Of a stretch of DNA of 64,000 bases, positions 7,429 through 16,185 are shown one piece after another; within the stretch, counting starts at the first letter, position 1, and each line of letters begins with the position of its first letter. Made by a program: the position numbers and the translations under genes. The notes beneath the pieces were generated by a model. That model was not told where the DNA came from and did no database searches. It saw only the letters and a list, made by a program, of their open reading frames with translations. The stretch is from an uncultured Tessaracoccus sp. (GTDB taxonomy: Bacteria; Actinomycetota; Actinomycetes; Propionibacteriales; Propionibacteriaceae), in assembly GCF_943914565.1 (NCBI RefSeq), contig NZ_CALUCN010000014.1:1-64000 (forward strand), read 5' to 3'.

Positions 7429-9012
7429 TCACCTCCCGAAGATGCGATCGAACTCCTCCACTATAGGTCCGAAATCATCATCGGGCCACTGCCGGTACCG
7501 GTTGATGCGGCCAGACCTGCTCAGGGCGCGGAGCTCCTTCTTGGCCGCTTCGTCGCTGGCTGCGTCCGCGGCCCATTGGGCATAGGCGCGTGCTAGCAAC
7601 TCGTCATCCCTATTCACATACAGCGCGAAGCGACTCGGGCCGGCCTGCTCGACCGCTGACTGCAGCCACTTGAACGTCTGAGTTGCCTGGATCGCTTCGC
7701 GAACGTTGGCTCTTTGCTCCTGTGTGAGCACCGTGGCGTCGAGCTCGTGGCCGAACTCGTGCGACGTCGTTGCAGCCGGGTACTTCGCGCGATGGCTGAT
7801 CTTGATGCCGCGATCATCGCGCATCCCCGCCACCCCTGCCGGGAGTGGCTGCACGGTTGGCTCCGCCCAGTGTTCGGCCATGAAGTCCTTGCCGTGAACG
7901 CGTTCGAGCAGTTCGTGGGCGTTCTCGACGCCTTGGGTCACTGCTTCGACGTTGGGCTTCTTGCGCATGTTCGGCGCCACGTCAGACGACGACCCCTGAC
8001 CGGGCGTGGTGTTCCCCGGTTTGCCTTCGTGGTAGGCGTCGCGCCAGCCCTCGGAGCTGCGGCGCTGTGACCACTGGTTGATGGGGAAGCGGCCGTCTTG
8101 CCAGGCTTCGTAGCGGGTGGGGCCGAGAATGGCGCGCTGTTTCTCTTCGGGGAGGTTGTTGAACCAGTCGGCGCCGGTTTGTATGTCGAGGTCTTCGGGC
8201 TCGTCGATGTCGAAGCCGAGGTCGTTCCACGACAGGGTTTTCGGTAGTGCGGTGCAGCGGCCTTGGTGGTGGTCGAGCGGGCCGGGTTCGTCGACGGGGT
8301 GGGTGGTGCCGTGTTGGGCGATGCATGAGATGCAGGTGCGGTCCGAGTCGAGTTCGGCGTGCCACGTCCAGCCTTCGAGAATGTCCGCGTTCTCTTTGTG
8401 AGTTTCGAAGGAGGCTTCGCGGTGCGCGTCGAGGATTTCGGTTCGGGCGATCACGGTGGCGCGGCCGATGCCGCCGTTGAATGCGCCTTCGACACCGTTG
8501 ACCATGCGTTCGGCAACTTCGGTGGGGTTTTGGCCGCCGGCGACGCCGACACGAAGCGCGGTGTTCATGGATTCGACGGCTTGTTCGGAGAGGTGCCAGT
8601 GGCGGACGGTGATCTGCTGGGTGGTGCGTTCGACGATGGCGGTCAGCCCGCCGGGGTCGGGGCGGGTGAAGCTCACGTTGATGGCTTTCGGCAGCTGGGT
8701 GCCGATGAGCGCTTCTTGCTGGTAGACGGCGAGGTCGACCATGCGCTGCGCTGCCGGGGTGAGGGTGTCGACCGAGTGTTGGGCGGCTTCGCGGATGTTC
8801 TGCGCGATCACCTTCTGCGACGCCTCAAGGCGGGCGGCGCGCTCCTCGGAGTCCCATTCGTCGGATTCGATCACGCGCTGGAGCTCGGCTTTCGATTCCT
8901 TCAAAGCGTGGAGCCATGCGGTGAGGACGTCGTCGGTGGCGCCGTCGACGAGGTGGTTGACCTGGGCGCGCGCCGTTTTGAGGGCGGCGAGGGTCTCCTT
9001 GGTGACGGCCAC
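7429..9012 (-). CDS. MuF/SPP1 gp7-like phage head protein with C-terminal HExxH domain
   Basis: The 527-residue protein has a MuF-type head-morphogenesis region (about 80-260) with ATVIARTEILDAHREA, a CISC pair at 227-230, and the closing HHQGRC at 248-253. After a Gly/Ser/Pro linker (about 330-350) it carries a separate domain of about 180 residues with a zinc-protease motif HEFGH at 418-422 and an acidic DDELLARAYAQW segment at 469-480 that could give a third ligand. Family knowledge: MuF proteins of temperate phages often carry variable toxin or effector domains. The frame is intact although its neighbours are broken. Protease activity is inferred from the motif. Confidence 0.8.
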   Translation of the reverse strand: MAVTKETLAALKTARAQVNHLVDGATDDVLTAWLHALKESKAELQRVIESDEWDSEERAARLEASQKVIAQNIREAAQHSVDTLTPAAQRMVDLAVYQQEALIGTQLPKAINVSFTRPDPGGLTAIVERTTQQITVRHWHLSEQAVESMNTALRVGVAGGQNPTEVAERMVNGVEGAFNGGIGRATVIARTEILDAHREASFETHKENADILEGWTWHAELDSDRTCISCIAQHGTTHPVDEPGPLDHHQGRCTALPKTLSWNDLGFDIDEPEDLDIQTGADWFNNLPEEKQRAILGPTRYEAWQDGRFPINQWSQRRSSEGWRDAYHEGKPGNTTPGQGSSSDVAPNMRKKPNVEAVTQGVENAHELLERVHGKDFMAEHWAEPTVQPLPAGVAGMRDDRGIKISHRAKYPAATTSHEFGHELDATVLTQEQRANVREAIQATQTFKWLQSAVEQAGPSRFALYVNRDDELLARAYAQWAADAASDEAAKKELRALSRSGRINRYRQWPDDDFGPIVEEFDRIFGR

Positions 9013-9017
9013 GGCTC

Positions 9018-9173
9018 GTGCGGCTGGCCGAGTGCGCCGGTGTGTCGAGTTCGACGCTCAGTCAGGGGCTCAGCCATGCGAGCGTCGTCACGCTTGTCGA
9101 CGTGGAGCATCTGGCTGCCATGCTCGGGATGCGGCCGCACGAGCAGGCCCTCGCTGCGCAGCGAGCGACGCCC
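9018..9173 (+). pseudogene. XRE-type phage repressor fragment
   Basis: From the GTG at 9018 the frame gives RLAECAGVSSSTLSQ, then VTLVDVEHLAAMLG and MRPHEQAL, which resembles helices 2-5 of a Cro/C1-type helix-turn-helix. The first helix is missing because the frame begins at the junction with the MuF start. After about 9173 it continues with no recognisable domain to 9419, running into the att repeat. It is probably a remnant of the immunity region beside attR. Confidence 0.5.
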
Positions 9174-9290
9174 AGGTCAACGCCGCCTGACGTGTCCGAG
9201 CTGGCCGTGCATCAGCCGGACGAGTCAACCGGCCACGAGCGTTTCGAGGCCGAGCATGCCCACGACGATCCTGCCTGGCTTGTGGGCGCG

Positions 9291-9312
9291 GTGGCTACAG
9301 CAATGGCCACGG
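9291..9312 (+). repeat. integrase arm-type site pair, attR side
   Basis: GTGGCTACAG at 9291 and ATGGCCACGG at 9303 have the same 12-base period as the pair at 6461-6482. They lie about 100 bases from the attR core, the mirror position of the left pair. Confidence 0.5.
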
Positions 9313-9367
9313 TTGGCGTGATGTGCCCGGGGGAATGTGTTGTGCCTACGTGGTGTGTCGAAGTGCG

Positions 9368-9443
9368 TGGCGGAACTGGCAGGCGCGCTGGACTTGGGTT
9401 TCAGTGCCTTCGGGGGTGAGGGTTCGAATCCCTTCTCGCGCAC
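9368..9443 (+). repeat. right attachment site (attR) with a tRNA-Leu-like copy
   Basis: These 76 bases match tRNA-Leu 6284-6359 with 5 substitutions and no gaps; the last 28 are identical. The first seven acceptor bases (AAGTGCG) no longer pair with CTCGCGC, and the anticodon loop reads CTTGGGT. It is therefore a non-functional tRNA-like copy. The length of the match shows that the phage carried most of a tRNA-Leu gene in its attP. Confidence 0.8.
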
Positions 9444-9449
9444 GACACC

Positions 9450-10274
9450 TCAGCGCAGGCAGATCTCCTGCGCCAGCACGTGGGACCTCCCCGGCGCGAG
9501 GAAGATCGCGTCGTCGCGGGCGTTCGCGGCCTCGATGCACAGCATCCCCTGCCAGCCGTCGGCGGGGAAGTCATCCATGTCGGTGGCGTGCTCGCGCCAC
9601 GGGTTCCACACCACCGTGTTCGCCGAGCCCTCCTTGCGCACGAGCAGCGTGCGCTCCCACGCGGGGTCCGTGACGACGACGTCGGCGGCGCTGCGGTAGA
9701 CGCGGTCGGTGTGGCCTTCGAGCACGAGGTCGCCCACCTGCTTGCCGGTGCCGCCCACGACGTAGTCGTCGAACTCCGCCCCGTCCAGTCCCTCGACGCG
9801 GACCCGCTCGACGTCGCCCACCGCGAGGTAGCTGTGGATCGCGTTCTCGAACGAGACCTCCTCCTCGCCGGTGTTCGTCACCTCGAGCTCGATGCGCAGC
9901 GAGTCAGGCGTCACCCTCACGCGCAGCGTGGCCGAGTAGGGGTGTGGCCAGCGGGGCTGCGCCCCCGTCGCGGCATTCGTGATCCGGTACTCGACGTGGG
10001 TCCGGTCGACGGCGACCCGCTCCCAGGGCGCGGTGCGGACGAAGCCGTGGACGGGGTCGTGCGGCTCGCCGCGGCCGACGCCGAACCACGGGAAGCACAC
10101 CGGCGCGCCGCCGCGCACCGAGCGGCCCTCCTCGTACCTGGCGGCGGGGCTCAGCCACAGCACCGGCCGGGCACCCGCAGGCTGCCACGTGAGCACCTGC
10201 GCGCCCTGGTCCACGCACTCGAGACGACCCTCGTCGATCCGTGTGCCCGCGAGCGGGCCCTGCAGCTCCTCCAT
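9450..10274 (-). CDS. D-hexose-6-phosphate mutarotase (aldose 1-epimerase family)
   Basis: The 274-residue YeaD/YMR099c-type protein interconverts anomers of hexose 6-phosphates. It shows APVCFPWFGVG, the active-site His in PVHGFVRTAPWE, the central ENAIHSYLAVGDVE strand region, and VVWNPW with IEAAN near the C-terminus. The ATG at 10274 follows GGAAGGGA. It is divergent from the carboxylase gene over 214 bases. It ends 7 bases from the attR repeat. Confidence 0.88.
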   Translation of the reverse strand: MEELQGPLAGTRIDEGRLECVDQGAQVLTWQPAGARPVLWLSPAARYEEGRSVRGGAPVCFPWFGVGRGEPHDPVHGFVRTAPWERVAVDRTHVEYRITNAATGAQPRWPHPYSATLRVRVTPDSLRIELEVTNTGEEEVSFENAIHSYLAVGDVERVRVEGLDGAEFDDYVVGGTGKQVGDLVLEGHTDRVYRSAADVVVTDPAWERTLLVRKEGSANTVVWNPWREHATDMDDFPADGWQGMLCIEAANARDDAIFLAPGRSHVLAQEICLR

Positions 10275-10488
10275 GGCGATCCCTTCCGTCGATTGTCTGC
10301 CAGCGTAGTTCCACCGCCGCGTGGGCGGCGCATCCGCGCCCGGCAGCGGCGGCTTGTGGGGCGCCGACAATGTTTGCCGGGGCAATTCAGGCCGCTCGAC
10401 GTTCCCGTGCGGGTGCCCCAACCAGCAGAGTCGAGACACCGGCTGGCCCGCCCGGGGCCGCCCCGACGCATCCGGAGGTACGCGCCCC

Positions 10489-13400
10489 GTGTTCCGACGC
10501 ATCGCCATCGTCAACCGCGGTGAGGCCGCCATGCGCCTCGTCCACGCCGTCCGGGACCTGCGCGCCCAGCGTCCCGACGAGCCGATCACCACGATCGCGC
10601 TGGCCACCGACGAGGAACGCACCGCCATGTTCGCCCGCGAGGCCGACGAGGTCCACCTCCTCGGGCCCGCCGCAGACCGCCCGTACCTCGACCACGAACG
10701 GCTCGCCCGGGCGCTCACCGACACCCGGGCCGACGCGGTCTGGGTGGGGTGGGGCTTCGTCGCGGAGGACCCCGCGTTCGCGGAGCTGGTTGCGCGGCTC
10801 GGCCTCACCTTCGTCGGCCCCTCCGCGGAGGCGATGCGCCGACTCGGCGACAAGATCGGCGCCAAGTTGCTGGCCGAGGAGGTCGGCGTGCCCGTCGCGG
10901 CGTGGTCCGGCGGCGCCGTCGAGACCCTCGACGAGGCCCTGGTCGCCGCGGAACGCATCGGCTACCCGCTGATGCTCAAGGCCGCGGCGGGTGGCGGCGG
11001 ACGCGGCATCCGGCGGATCGACTCGCCGGAGGCGCTCGCCGAGTCGTTCGAGCGCACCCGCGACGAGGCGGCACGCGCGTTCGGTTCCGGGGCGCTGTTC
11101 CTCGAACGGCTCATCACCGGCGCGCGTCACGTCGAGGTCCAGGTGATCGCCGACGCCCACGGCACCGCGTGGGCGCTGGGCGTGCGCGACTGCACCGTGC
11201 AACGACGCAACCAGAAGCTCATCGAGGAGTCGGCCTCCCCGCTGCTCGATCCCGCCCGCGCCGACGAACTGCGCGCCGCGGCCGAACGCCTCGTGCTCGC
11301 GGTGGGCTACGTCGGCGCCGGCACGGTGGAGTTCCTCCACCAGCCCGAGGAGGACGCGTTCGCGTTCCTCGAGGTGAACACCAGGCTGCAGGTCGAGCAC
11401 CCGGTCACCGAGGTCACGAACGACCTCGACCTCGTCACGTGGCAGCTGCGCGTCGCTGCGGGGGAGCGGCTGCGCGACCGCCCCGTCGAGAAGGGGCACG
11501 CGGTCGAGGCGCGCCTGAACGCCGAGGACCCGGACCGCGACTTCGCGCCCGCACCCGGACGCATCGCACGCTTCACGCCACCGTCGGGGCCCGGCATCCG
11601 CGTCGACACCGGCGTTGCCGAGGGCGACGTGATCCCGGCGGAGTTCGACTCGATGATCGCGAAGGTGATCGCCCACGGCCGCACCCGCGACGAGGCCCTG
11701 GCCCGGCTGCGTCGCGCGCTCGGCGACACCACCGTCGTCGTCGAGGGCGGCGCCACGAACAAGTCGTTCCTGCTCGAGCTGCTCGACCGCCCCGAGGTGA
11801 CCGGCCCTGGACGCCGAGGCACCTGGGCGGACACCGCCTGGATCGACCGCCTCCGAGCCGAGGGCGGCCTCGTCGTGGATCGTCACGCCGCGATCGCACT
11901 CGTGGCCGCCGCGATCGAGTGCACGGTCGAGGCCGAACGCACCGAGATCGCCCGGCTGCTCGCCACCGCCCGCGGTGGCCGCCCGCACACCGGGCACCGG
12001 GGCCGCACCACCGTCGACCTCAAGCTCCGCGGAGCCACGCACCGGCTCACCTGCGCCCGCACCGGCCCGGAGACGTTTCGCGTCGGGCTCGGCGACCGCG
12101 CCGTGACCGCCCGCATCGACCGCATCGATGCCCACCACGCCCGGCTCGACGTCGAGGGGCACCGTCACCGCCTCGTCACCGCGACGCACGGCCCGGTGCA
12201 CCTCGTCGAGGTGGACGGCGTCGCCCACCGGATCTCCCGCGACGAGGGCGGGGTCCTCCGCGCACCCGCGCCCGCGCTCGTCGTGGCCACCCCCGTCGCG
12301 CCCGGTGAGGAGGTGCAGGCCGGCCAGCCCGTCGTCGTGCTGGAGTCGATGAAGATGGAGACCGCCGTGCCCGCGCCGTTCCCGTCCCGCGTCAAGGAGG
12401 TTTGCGTGCAGGCGGGCACCCAGGTCGAGGGCCTCACCGCGCTCGTCCGGCTCGAACCGCTCGAGGACGACGAAACCCCGACGGGTGAGGCCTCGACGCT
12501 CGTGCTCCCCGACGAGCACGAACAGGGCCCCGAGGAGGCGTGGCGCGTCGCGTTGGACGAGCTCACCGGCGCGATCCTCGGCTTCGACGCCCGCGACGAC
12601 GTGCTCGCCCGCTACCTCGCGGCCCGCGACCGTCTCTGCCCCGAGGCGCCCTCCGACGACGTGATCCGCGGCGAGTGCGCGTTCTTCGACACGTTCGCCG
12701 ACGTCGCCGAGCTCCGCCGCAACCGCCCGTCCGACGAGCAGGTGCGCACCGAGCTGCGCATCCACTCCGACCGCGAGCACCTCCACACGTACCTGACGAC
12801 GCTCGACCCCGACCGCGCCGGCCTCCCCGCCGGCTTCGTCGAGCGACTGACCAGGGCCCTCGCGCACCTCGGCGTCGACTCCCTCGACCGCACGCCCGAG
12901 CTCGAGGCCGCGGTCCTGCGGCTCTTCCTCGCCCAGCAGCGCGCGGGCGACGCCCTCGCGCTCGTCGTCGGCATCCTCGAACGCTGGCTCGCGGAACCGG
13001 CGCCAGGCAACGGCCTCGCCCTCGTCGCGAGGGAGCGCCTCGAACGCCTCAAGCGCGCCACGCAGCTGCGCTACGCACTGCTCGGGGACTTGGCGCGGTC
13101 GGTGCGCTTCCGGTGGTTCGACCAGCCTGCCGCCGACGCGGAGCGGGCCCGCAGCTGGTCGCAGATGCTCGACGACGTGGCCGCCCTGGCCGCGGACCCG
13201 GACGCCCCCGACCACGCCGACGGCATCGCGCGCCTCGTCGCGGTGCCGGAGAAGAACGACGTCACGCTCGCCACGCGGCTCGCCGCAGGCGTGACCGGCC
13301 CCGAGCCGATGCTCGAGGTCCTCGCCCGCAAGCACTACGGCCCCCACGGGCTCACCGACCTACGGGTGCTCGACGTCGACGGGCGCCCCGCGGTCACGGC

Positions 13401-15963
13401 GCGCTACGAGCTCGACGGGGCCGGCGCGACGCTCGTCTCCACCGTTGGCACCGCCGACGACCTGGACGTCGACGGGCCGATCGCGCAGCTCGTCGCCGAG
13501 CACATGGCCCCCGACGGCGGCGCGAGTGTCGTCGAACTCTATCTCCGGCACGACGCCGAGCTGGGGCTCGACGAGCCCAGCGACGCCCTGCGCGACCGGC
13601 TCCAGGCGTGGCTGCCCGGCGACGTCCGGCGGATCGTGGTGGGCCTGTGCACGCGCGCGGGGGAGGTGACCTACTGCACGTTCCGCCGGGGCGGCGCCGG
13701 TGTGCTCGTCGAGGACGACATCATCCGCGGACACCACCCCATGGTGGCCCGCAGGCTCGACCTGTGGCGGCTCCGGCCGTTCGAACTGCGTCGCCTGCCG
13801 GCGCCCGAGGACGTTCTGCTCGTCGAGGCCGTCGCCCGCGACAACTCCGCGGACCGAAGGCTCGTCGCGATGGCGCAGGTGCGGCAGCTCACGCTGGTCC
13901 GTGACGACGCGGGACGCCTCACCGGCGCGCCGCACGCCGAGCGGGCGGTCGAACACTGCCTCGAGGCGATCCGTCGCACGCGCGCTGCACGCACCGTGCC
14001 CGGTCGCCTGGACATGAACCACGTCTGGGTGCACGTCTGGCCCACGGTCGACCTCGACCCCCGCGAGGCCCGCGCACTCCAGGGCCGGATCACGCCGCTC
14101 ACGGACTCCGCCGGCATCGAGGAGGTGCTCGTCCACGGCACGTTCCGCGTCGGCGGCGACGAGGTCCCTCGCGCGATCCGCTTCCACCAGCAGGCCTCCG
14201 GAGCCGTGCGGGCCGACGTCGGTGAACCCCCCGCAGCCGAGCTCGAACCCCTCGGCGACTACCGGGGCAAGGTCCTGCGCGCCCGCCGACGGGGACTCGT
14301 CCACCCCTACGAACTCGCCGATCAGCTGGCGGGCGACGGCGGCTCGCTCGTCGAGCTGGACCTCGACGGCGACCGGCTCGTCGAGGTCCAGCGGCCCTAC
14401 GGACAGAACACCGCGGGGATCATCTGTGCCCGCGTGACCACACCCACCGCACTGCACCCCGAGGGGATCACCCGCGTCGTCCTCGCGGGTGATCCCACCA
14501 AGGGCCTCGGGGCGGTCGCGGAGGCGGAGTGTCGTCGGATCATCGCCGCGCTCGACCTCGCGGAGGAGCTCGGCGCACCCGTCGAGTGGTACGCGCTGAG
14601 CTCCGGCGCGCGCGTGTCGATGACGTCCGGCACCGAGAACATGGACTGGGTGGGCGCTGCGCTCAAGCGCATCGTCGAGCACACCCAGGTGGGCCACGAG
14701 ATCAACGTCGTGGTGGCCGGGATCACCGTCGGCGCGCAGCCGTACTGGGCGGCCGAGGCGACGATGCTCATGCACACCCGCGGCATCCTCGTCATGACCC
14801 CGGACTCGGCGATGGTCCTCACCGGCAAGCAGTCGCTCGACTACTCCGGCGGGGTCTCGGCCGAGGACAACCTGGGCATCGGCGGCCACGACCGGGTGAT
14901 GGGCCCCAACGGGCAGGCGCAGTACTGGGCGCCCGACCTGGGGGCCGCGATCCGCGTCGTGATGGAGCACTACGACGCCACCCACGTCGCCGCGGGGGAG
15001 CGAGGCCCCCGTCGGGCCCCGACGAGCGATCCCGCCGACCGCGACGTCTCGACGTTCCCGCACGAGCTGCCCGGCTCGGAGTTCACGACGGTGGGTGACG
15101 TCTTCTCCGCAGCGCTGAACCCCGAGCGCAAGAAGCCGTTCGAGATCCGCTCGGTGATCGCTGCGTGCGTGGACCAGGACCACGAGGTCCGGGAGCGCTG
15201 GGCGAGCATGGCCGACGCCGAGACCGCGATCGTCGTCGACGCGCGGATGGGCGGGCACTCGGTGTGCATGATCGGTATCGAGTCGAAGCCCGTGCCCCGC
15301 GCAGGCTTCCCGCCCACCGACGGCCCGGACGCATGGACGGCCGGCACGCTCTTCCCACGGTCGAGCAAGAAGGTGGCGCGCGCGATCAACGTGGCCTCCG
15401 GCAACCGCCCGGTCGTCGTGCTCGCGAACCTCTCCGGCTTCGACGGCAGCCCCGAGTCGATGCGCAACCTCCAGCTCGAGTACGGCGCGGAGATCGGCCG
15501 GGCGATCGTGAACTTCGACGGGCCCATCGTCTTCGTCGTCATCTCCCGCTACCACGGCGGCGCGTTCGTGGTGTTCAGCAAGCAGCTGAACCCCGACATG
15601 ACCGTGCTCGCCCTCGAGGGCTCCTACGCCTCGGTGCTCGGCGGCGCGCCCGCCGCGGCCGTGGTGTTCGCCCGCGACGTCGCCGCGCGCACGGCCGATG
15701 ACCCACGCGTCGCGGAGCTCGAGGAGCGGTTGCGCACCGCACCCGCTCGGGACCGGGCGACGCTCGCGCTCGAGCTCGAGGAGACGCGCGGCGCGGTGCG
15801 TGCCGAGAAGATCGGCGAGATCGCGGCGGAGTTCGACCGGGTCCATTCGATCCGTCGCGCGGTGGAGGTCGGATCCGTGGACCGGGTGATCGCCGTCGCC
15901 GAACTGCGGCCCTCGATCATCGCGGCGCTCTCGACCCACGCCGAGGAGGCAACCATGCGCTGA
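10489..15963 (+). CDS. single-chain acyl-CoA carboxylase (biotin carboxylase-BCCP-carboxyltransferase)
   Basis: At 1,824 residues all three activities sit on one chain. The biotin carboxylase domain (1 to about 450) opens with IAIVNRGEAAMRLV and has the Gly-rich ATP loop KAAAGGGGRGIRR near 165 and EVNTRLQVEHPVTE near 295. The biotin carrier has the ESMKMET motif with the biotinyl Lys at about 622. A helical linker leads to the carboxyltransferase (about 1300-1780) with TSGTENMDW and LANLSGFDGSPESM. The GTG at 10489 follows GGAGGT. The closest described relatives are the mycobacterial long-chain acyl-CoA carboxylases; substrate length cannot be read here. It stands alone, without separate accA/accD-like subunits. 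Confidence 0.9.
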   Translation: MFRRIAIVNRGEAAMRLVHAVRDLRAQRPDEPITTIALATDEERTAMFAREADEVHLLGPAADRPYLDHERLARALTDTRADAVWVGWGFVAEDPAFAELVARLGLTFVGPSAEAMRRLGDKIGAKLLAEEVGVPVAAWSGGAVETLDEALVAAERIGYPLMLKAAAGGGGRGIRRIDSPEALAESFERTRDEAARAFGSGALFLERLITGARHVEVQVIADAHGTAWALGVRDCTVQRRNQKLIEESASPLLDPARADELRAAAERLVLAVGYVGAGTVEFLHQPEEDAFAFLEVNTRLQVEHPVTEVTNDLDLVTWQLRVAAGERLRDRPVEKGHAVEARLNAEDPDRDFAPAPGRIARFTPPSGPGIRVDTGVAEGDVIPAEFDSMIAKVIAHGRTRDEALARLRRALGDTTVVVEGGATNKSFLLELLDRPEVTGPGRRGTWADTAWIDRLRAEGGLVVDRHAAIALVAAAIECTVEAERTEIARLLATARGGRPHTGHRGRTTVDLKLRGATHRLTCARTGPETFRVGLGDRAVTARIDRIDAHHARLDVEGHRHRLVTATHGPVHLVEVDGVAHRISRDEGGVLRAPAPALVVATPVAPGEEVQAGQPVVVLESMKMETAVPAPFPSRVKEVCVQAGTQVEGLTALVRLEPLEDDETPTGEASTLVLPDEHEQGPEEAWRVALDELTGAILGFDARDDVLARYLAARDRLCPEAPSDDVIRGECAFFDTFADVAELRRNRPSDEQVRTELRIHSDREHLHTYLTTLDPDRAGLPAGFVERLTRALAHLGVDSLDRTPELEAAVLRLFLAQQRAGDALALVVGILERWLAEPAPGNGLALVARERLERLKRATQLRYALLGDLARSVRFRWFDQPAADAERARSWSQMLDDVAALAADPDAPDHADGIARLVAVPEKNDVTLATRLAAGVTGPEPMLEVLARKHYGPHGLTDLRVLDVDGRPAVTARYELDGAGATLVSTVGTADDLDVDGPIAQLVAEHMAPDGGASVVELYLRHDAELGLDEPSDALRDRLQAWLPGDVRRIVVGLCTRAGEVTYCTFRRGGAGVLVEDDIIRGHHPMVARRLDLWRLRPFELRRLPAPEDVLLVEAVARDNSADRRLVAMAQVRQLTLVRDDAGRLTGAPHAERAVEHCLEAIRRTRAARTVPGRLDMNHVWVHVWPTVDLDPREARALQGRITPLTDSAGIEEVLVHGTFRVGGDEVPRAIRFHQQASGAVRADVGEPPAAELEPLGDYRGKVLRARRRGLVHPYELADQLAGDGGSLVELDLDGDRLVEVQRPYGQNTAGIICARVTTPTALHPEGITRVVLAGDPTKGLGAVAEAECRRIIAALDLAEELGAPVEWYALSSGARVSMTSGTENMDWVGAALKRIVEHTQVGHEINVVVAGITVGAQPYWAAEATMLMHTRGILVMTPDSAMVLTGKQSLDYSGGVSAEDNLGIGGHDRVMGPNGQAQYWAPDLGAAIRVVMEHYDATHVAAGERGPRRAPTSDPADRDVSTFPHELPGSEFTTVGDVFSAALNPERKKPFEIRSVIAACVDQDHEVRERWASMADAETAIVVDARMGGHSVCMIGIESKPVPRAGFPPTDGPDAWTAGTLFPRSSKKVARAINVASGNRPVVVLANLSGFDGSPESMRNLQLEYGAEIGRAIVNFDGPIVFVVISRYHGGAFVVFSKQLNPDMTVLALEGSYASVLGGAPAAAVVFARDVAARTADDPRVAELEERLRTAPARDRATLALELEETRGAVRAEKIGEIAAEFDRVHSIRRAVEVGSVDRVIAVAELRPSIIAALSTHAEEATMR

Positions 15964-16185
15964 CAAGGCGCGATGCGCATCATGGCCGACGGATTTGGCA
16001 ACGATTCCCGCGTGGAAATCCGCGTGGACGGGGAGAATCGCAGGAGAGTTGTCGAAATCGTTGCGGGTGTCCCCGGGGTTTGCTTGGATGACCTTGGGCG
16101 TGCACGGCACTTTCGTGCCATTCGGCACGCCGCACGTGGACCAGGCGACGGCACTGCGCGGCTGGGCGGACACCGAGGAGAATCA

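Larger units (their letters stand above)
6332..9443. mobile_element. decayed prophage in tRNA-Leu (about 3.1 kb)
   Basis: The element is bounded by the tRNA-Leu repeats. It contains arm-type repeat pairs about 100 bases inside each end, a truncated integrase next to attL, head genes on the minus strand (MuF-like protein, small ORF, scaffold fragment) and a repressor-like fragment next to attR. Portal, terminase, capsid, tail and lysis genes are missing, so it is not a functional phage. Large internal deletions join the integrase to the scaffold fragment near 6810-6890, and the MuF start to the repressor fragment near 9013. Confidence 0.85.

Noticed and set aside
9361..9443. A second functional tRNA gene
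   Set aside because: The 5' acceptor strand cannot pair with the 3' strand and the anticodon-loop bases differ; it is explained as attR.
10387..13347. A 986-codon minus-strand frame opposite the carboxylase
   Set aside because: Composition is typical of an antisense shadow, and the plus strand encodes a complete biotin carboxylase and BCCP.
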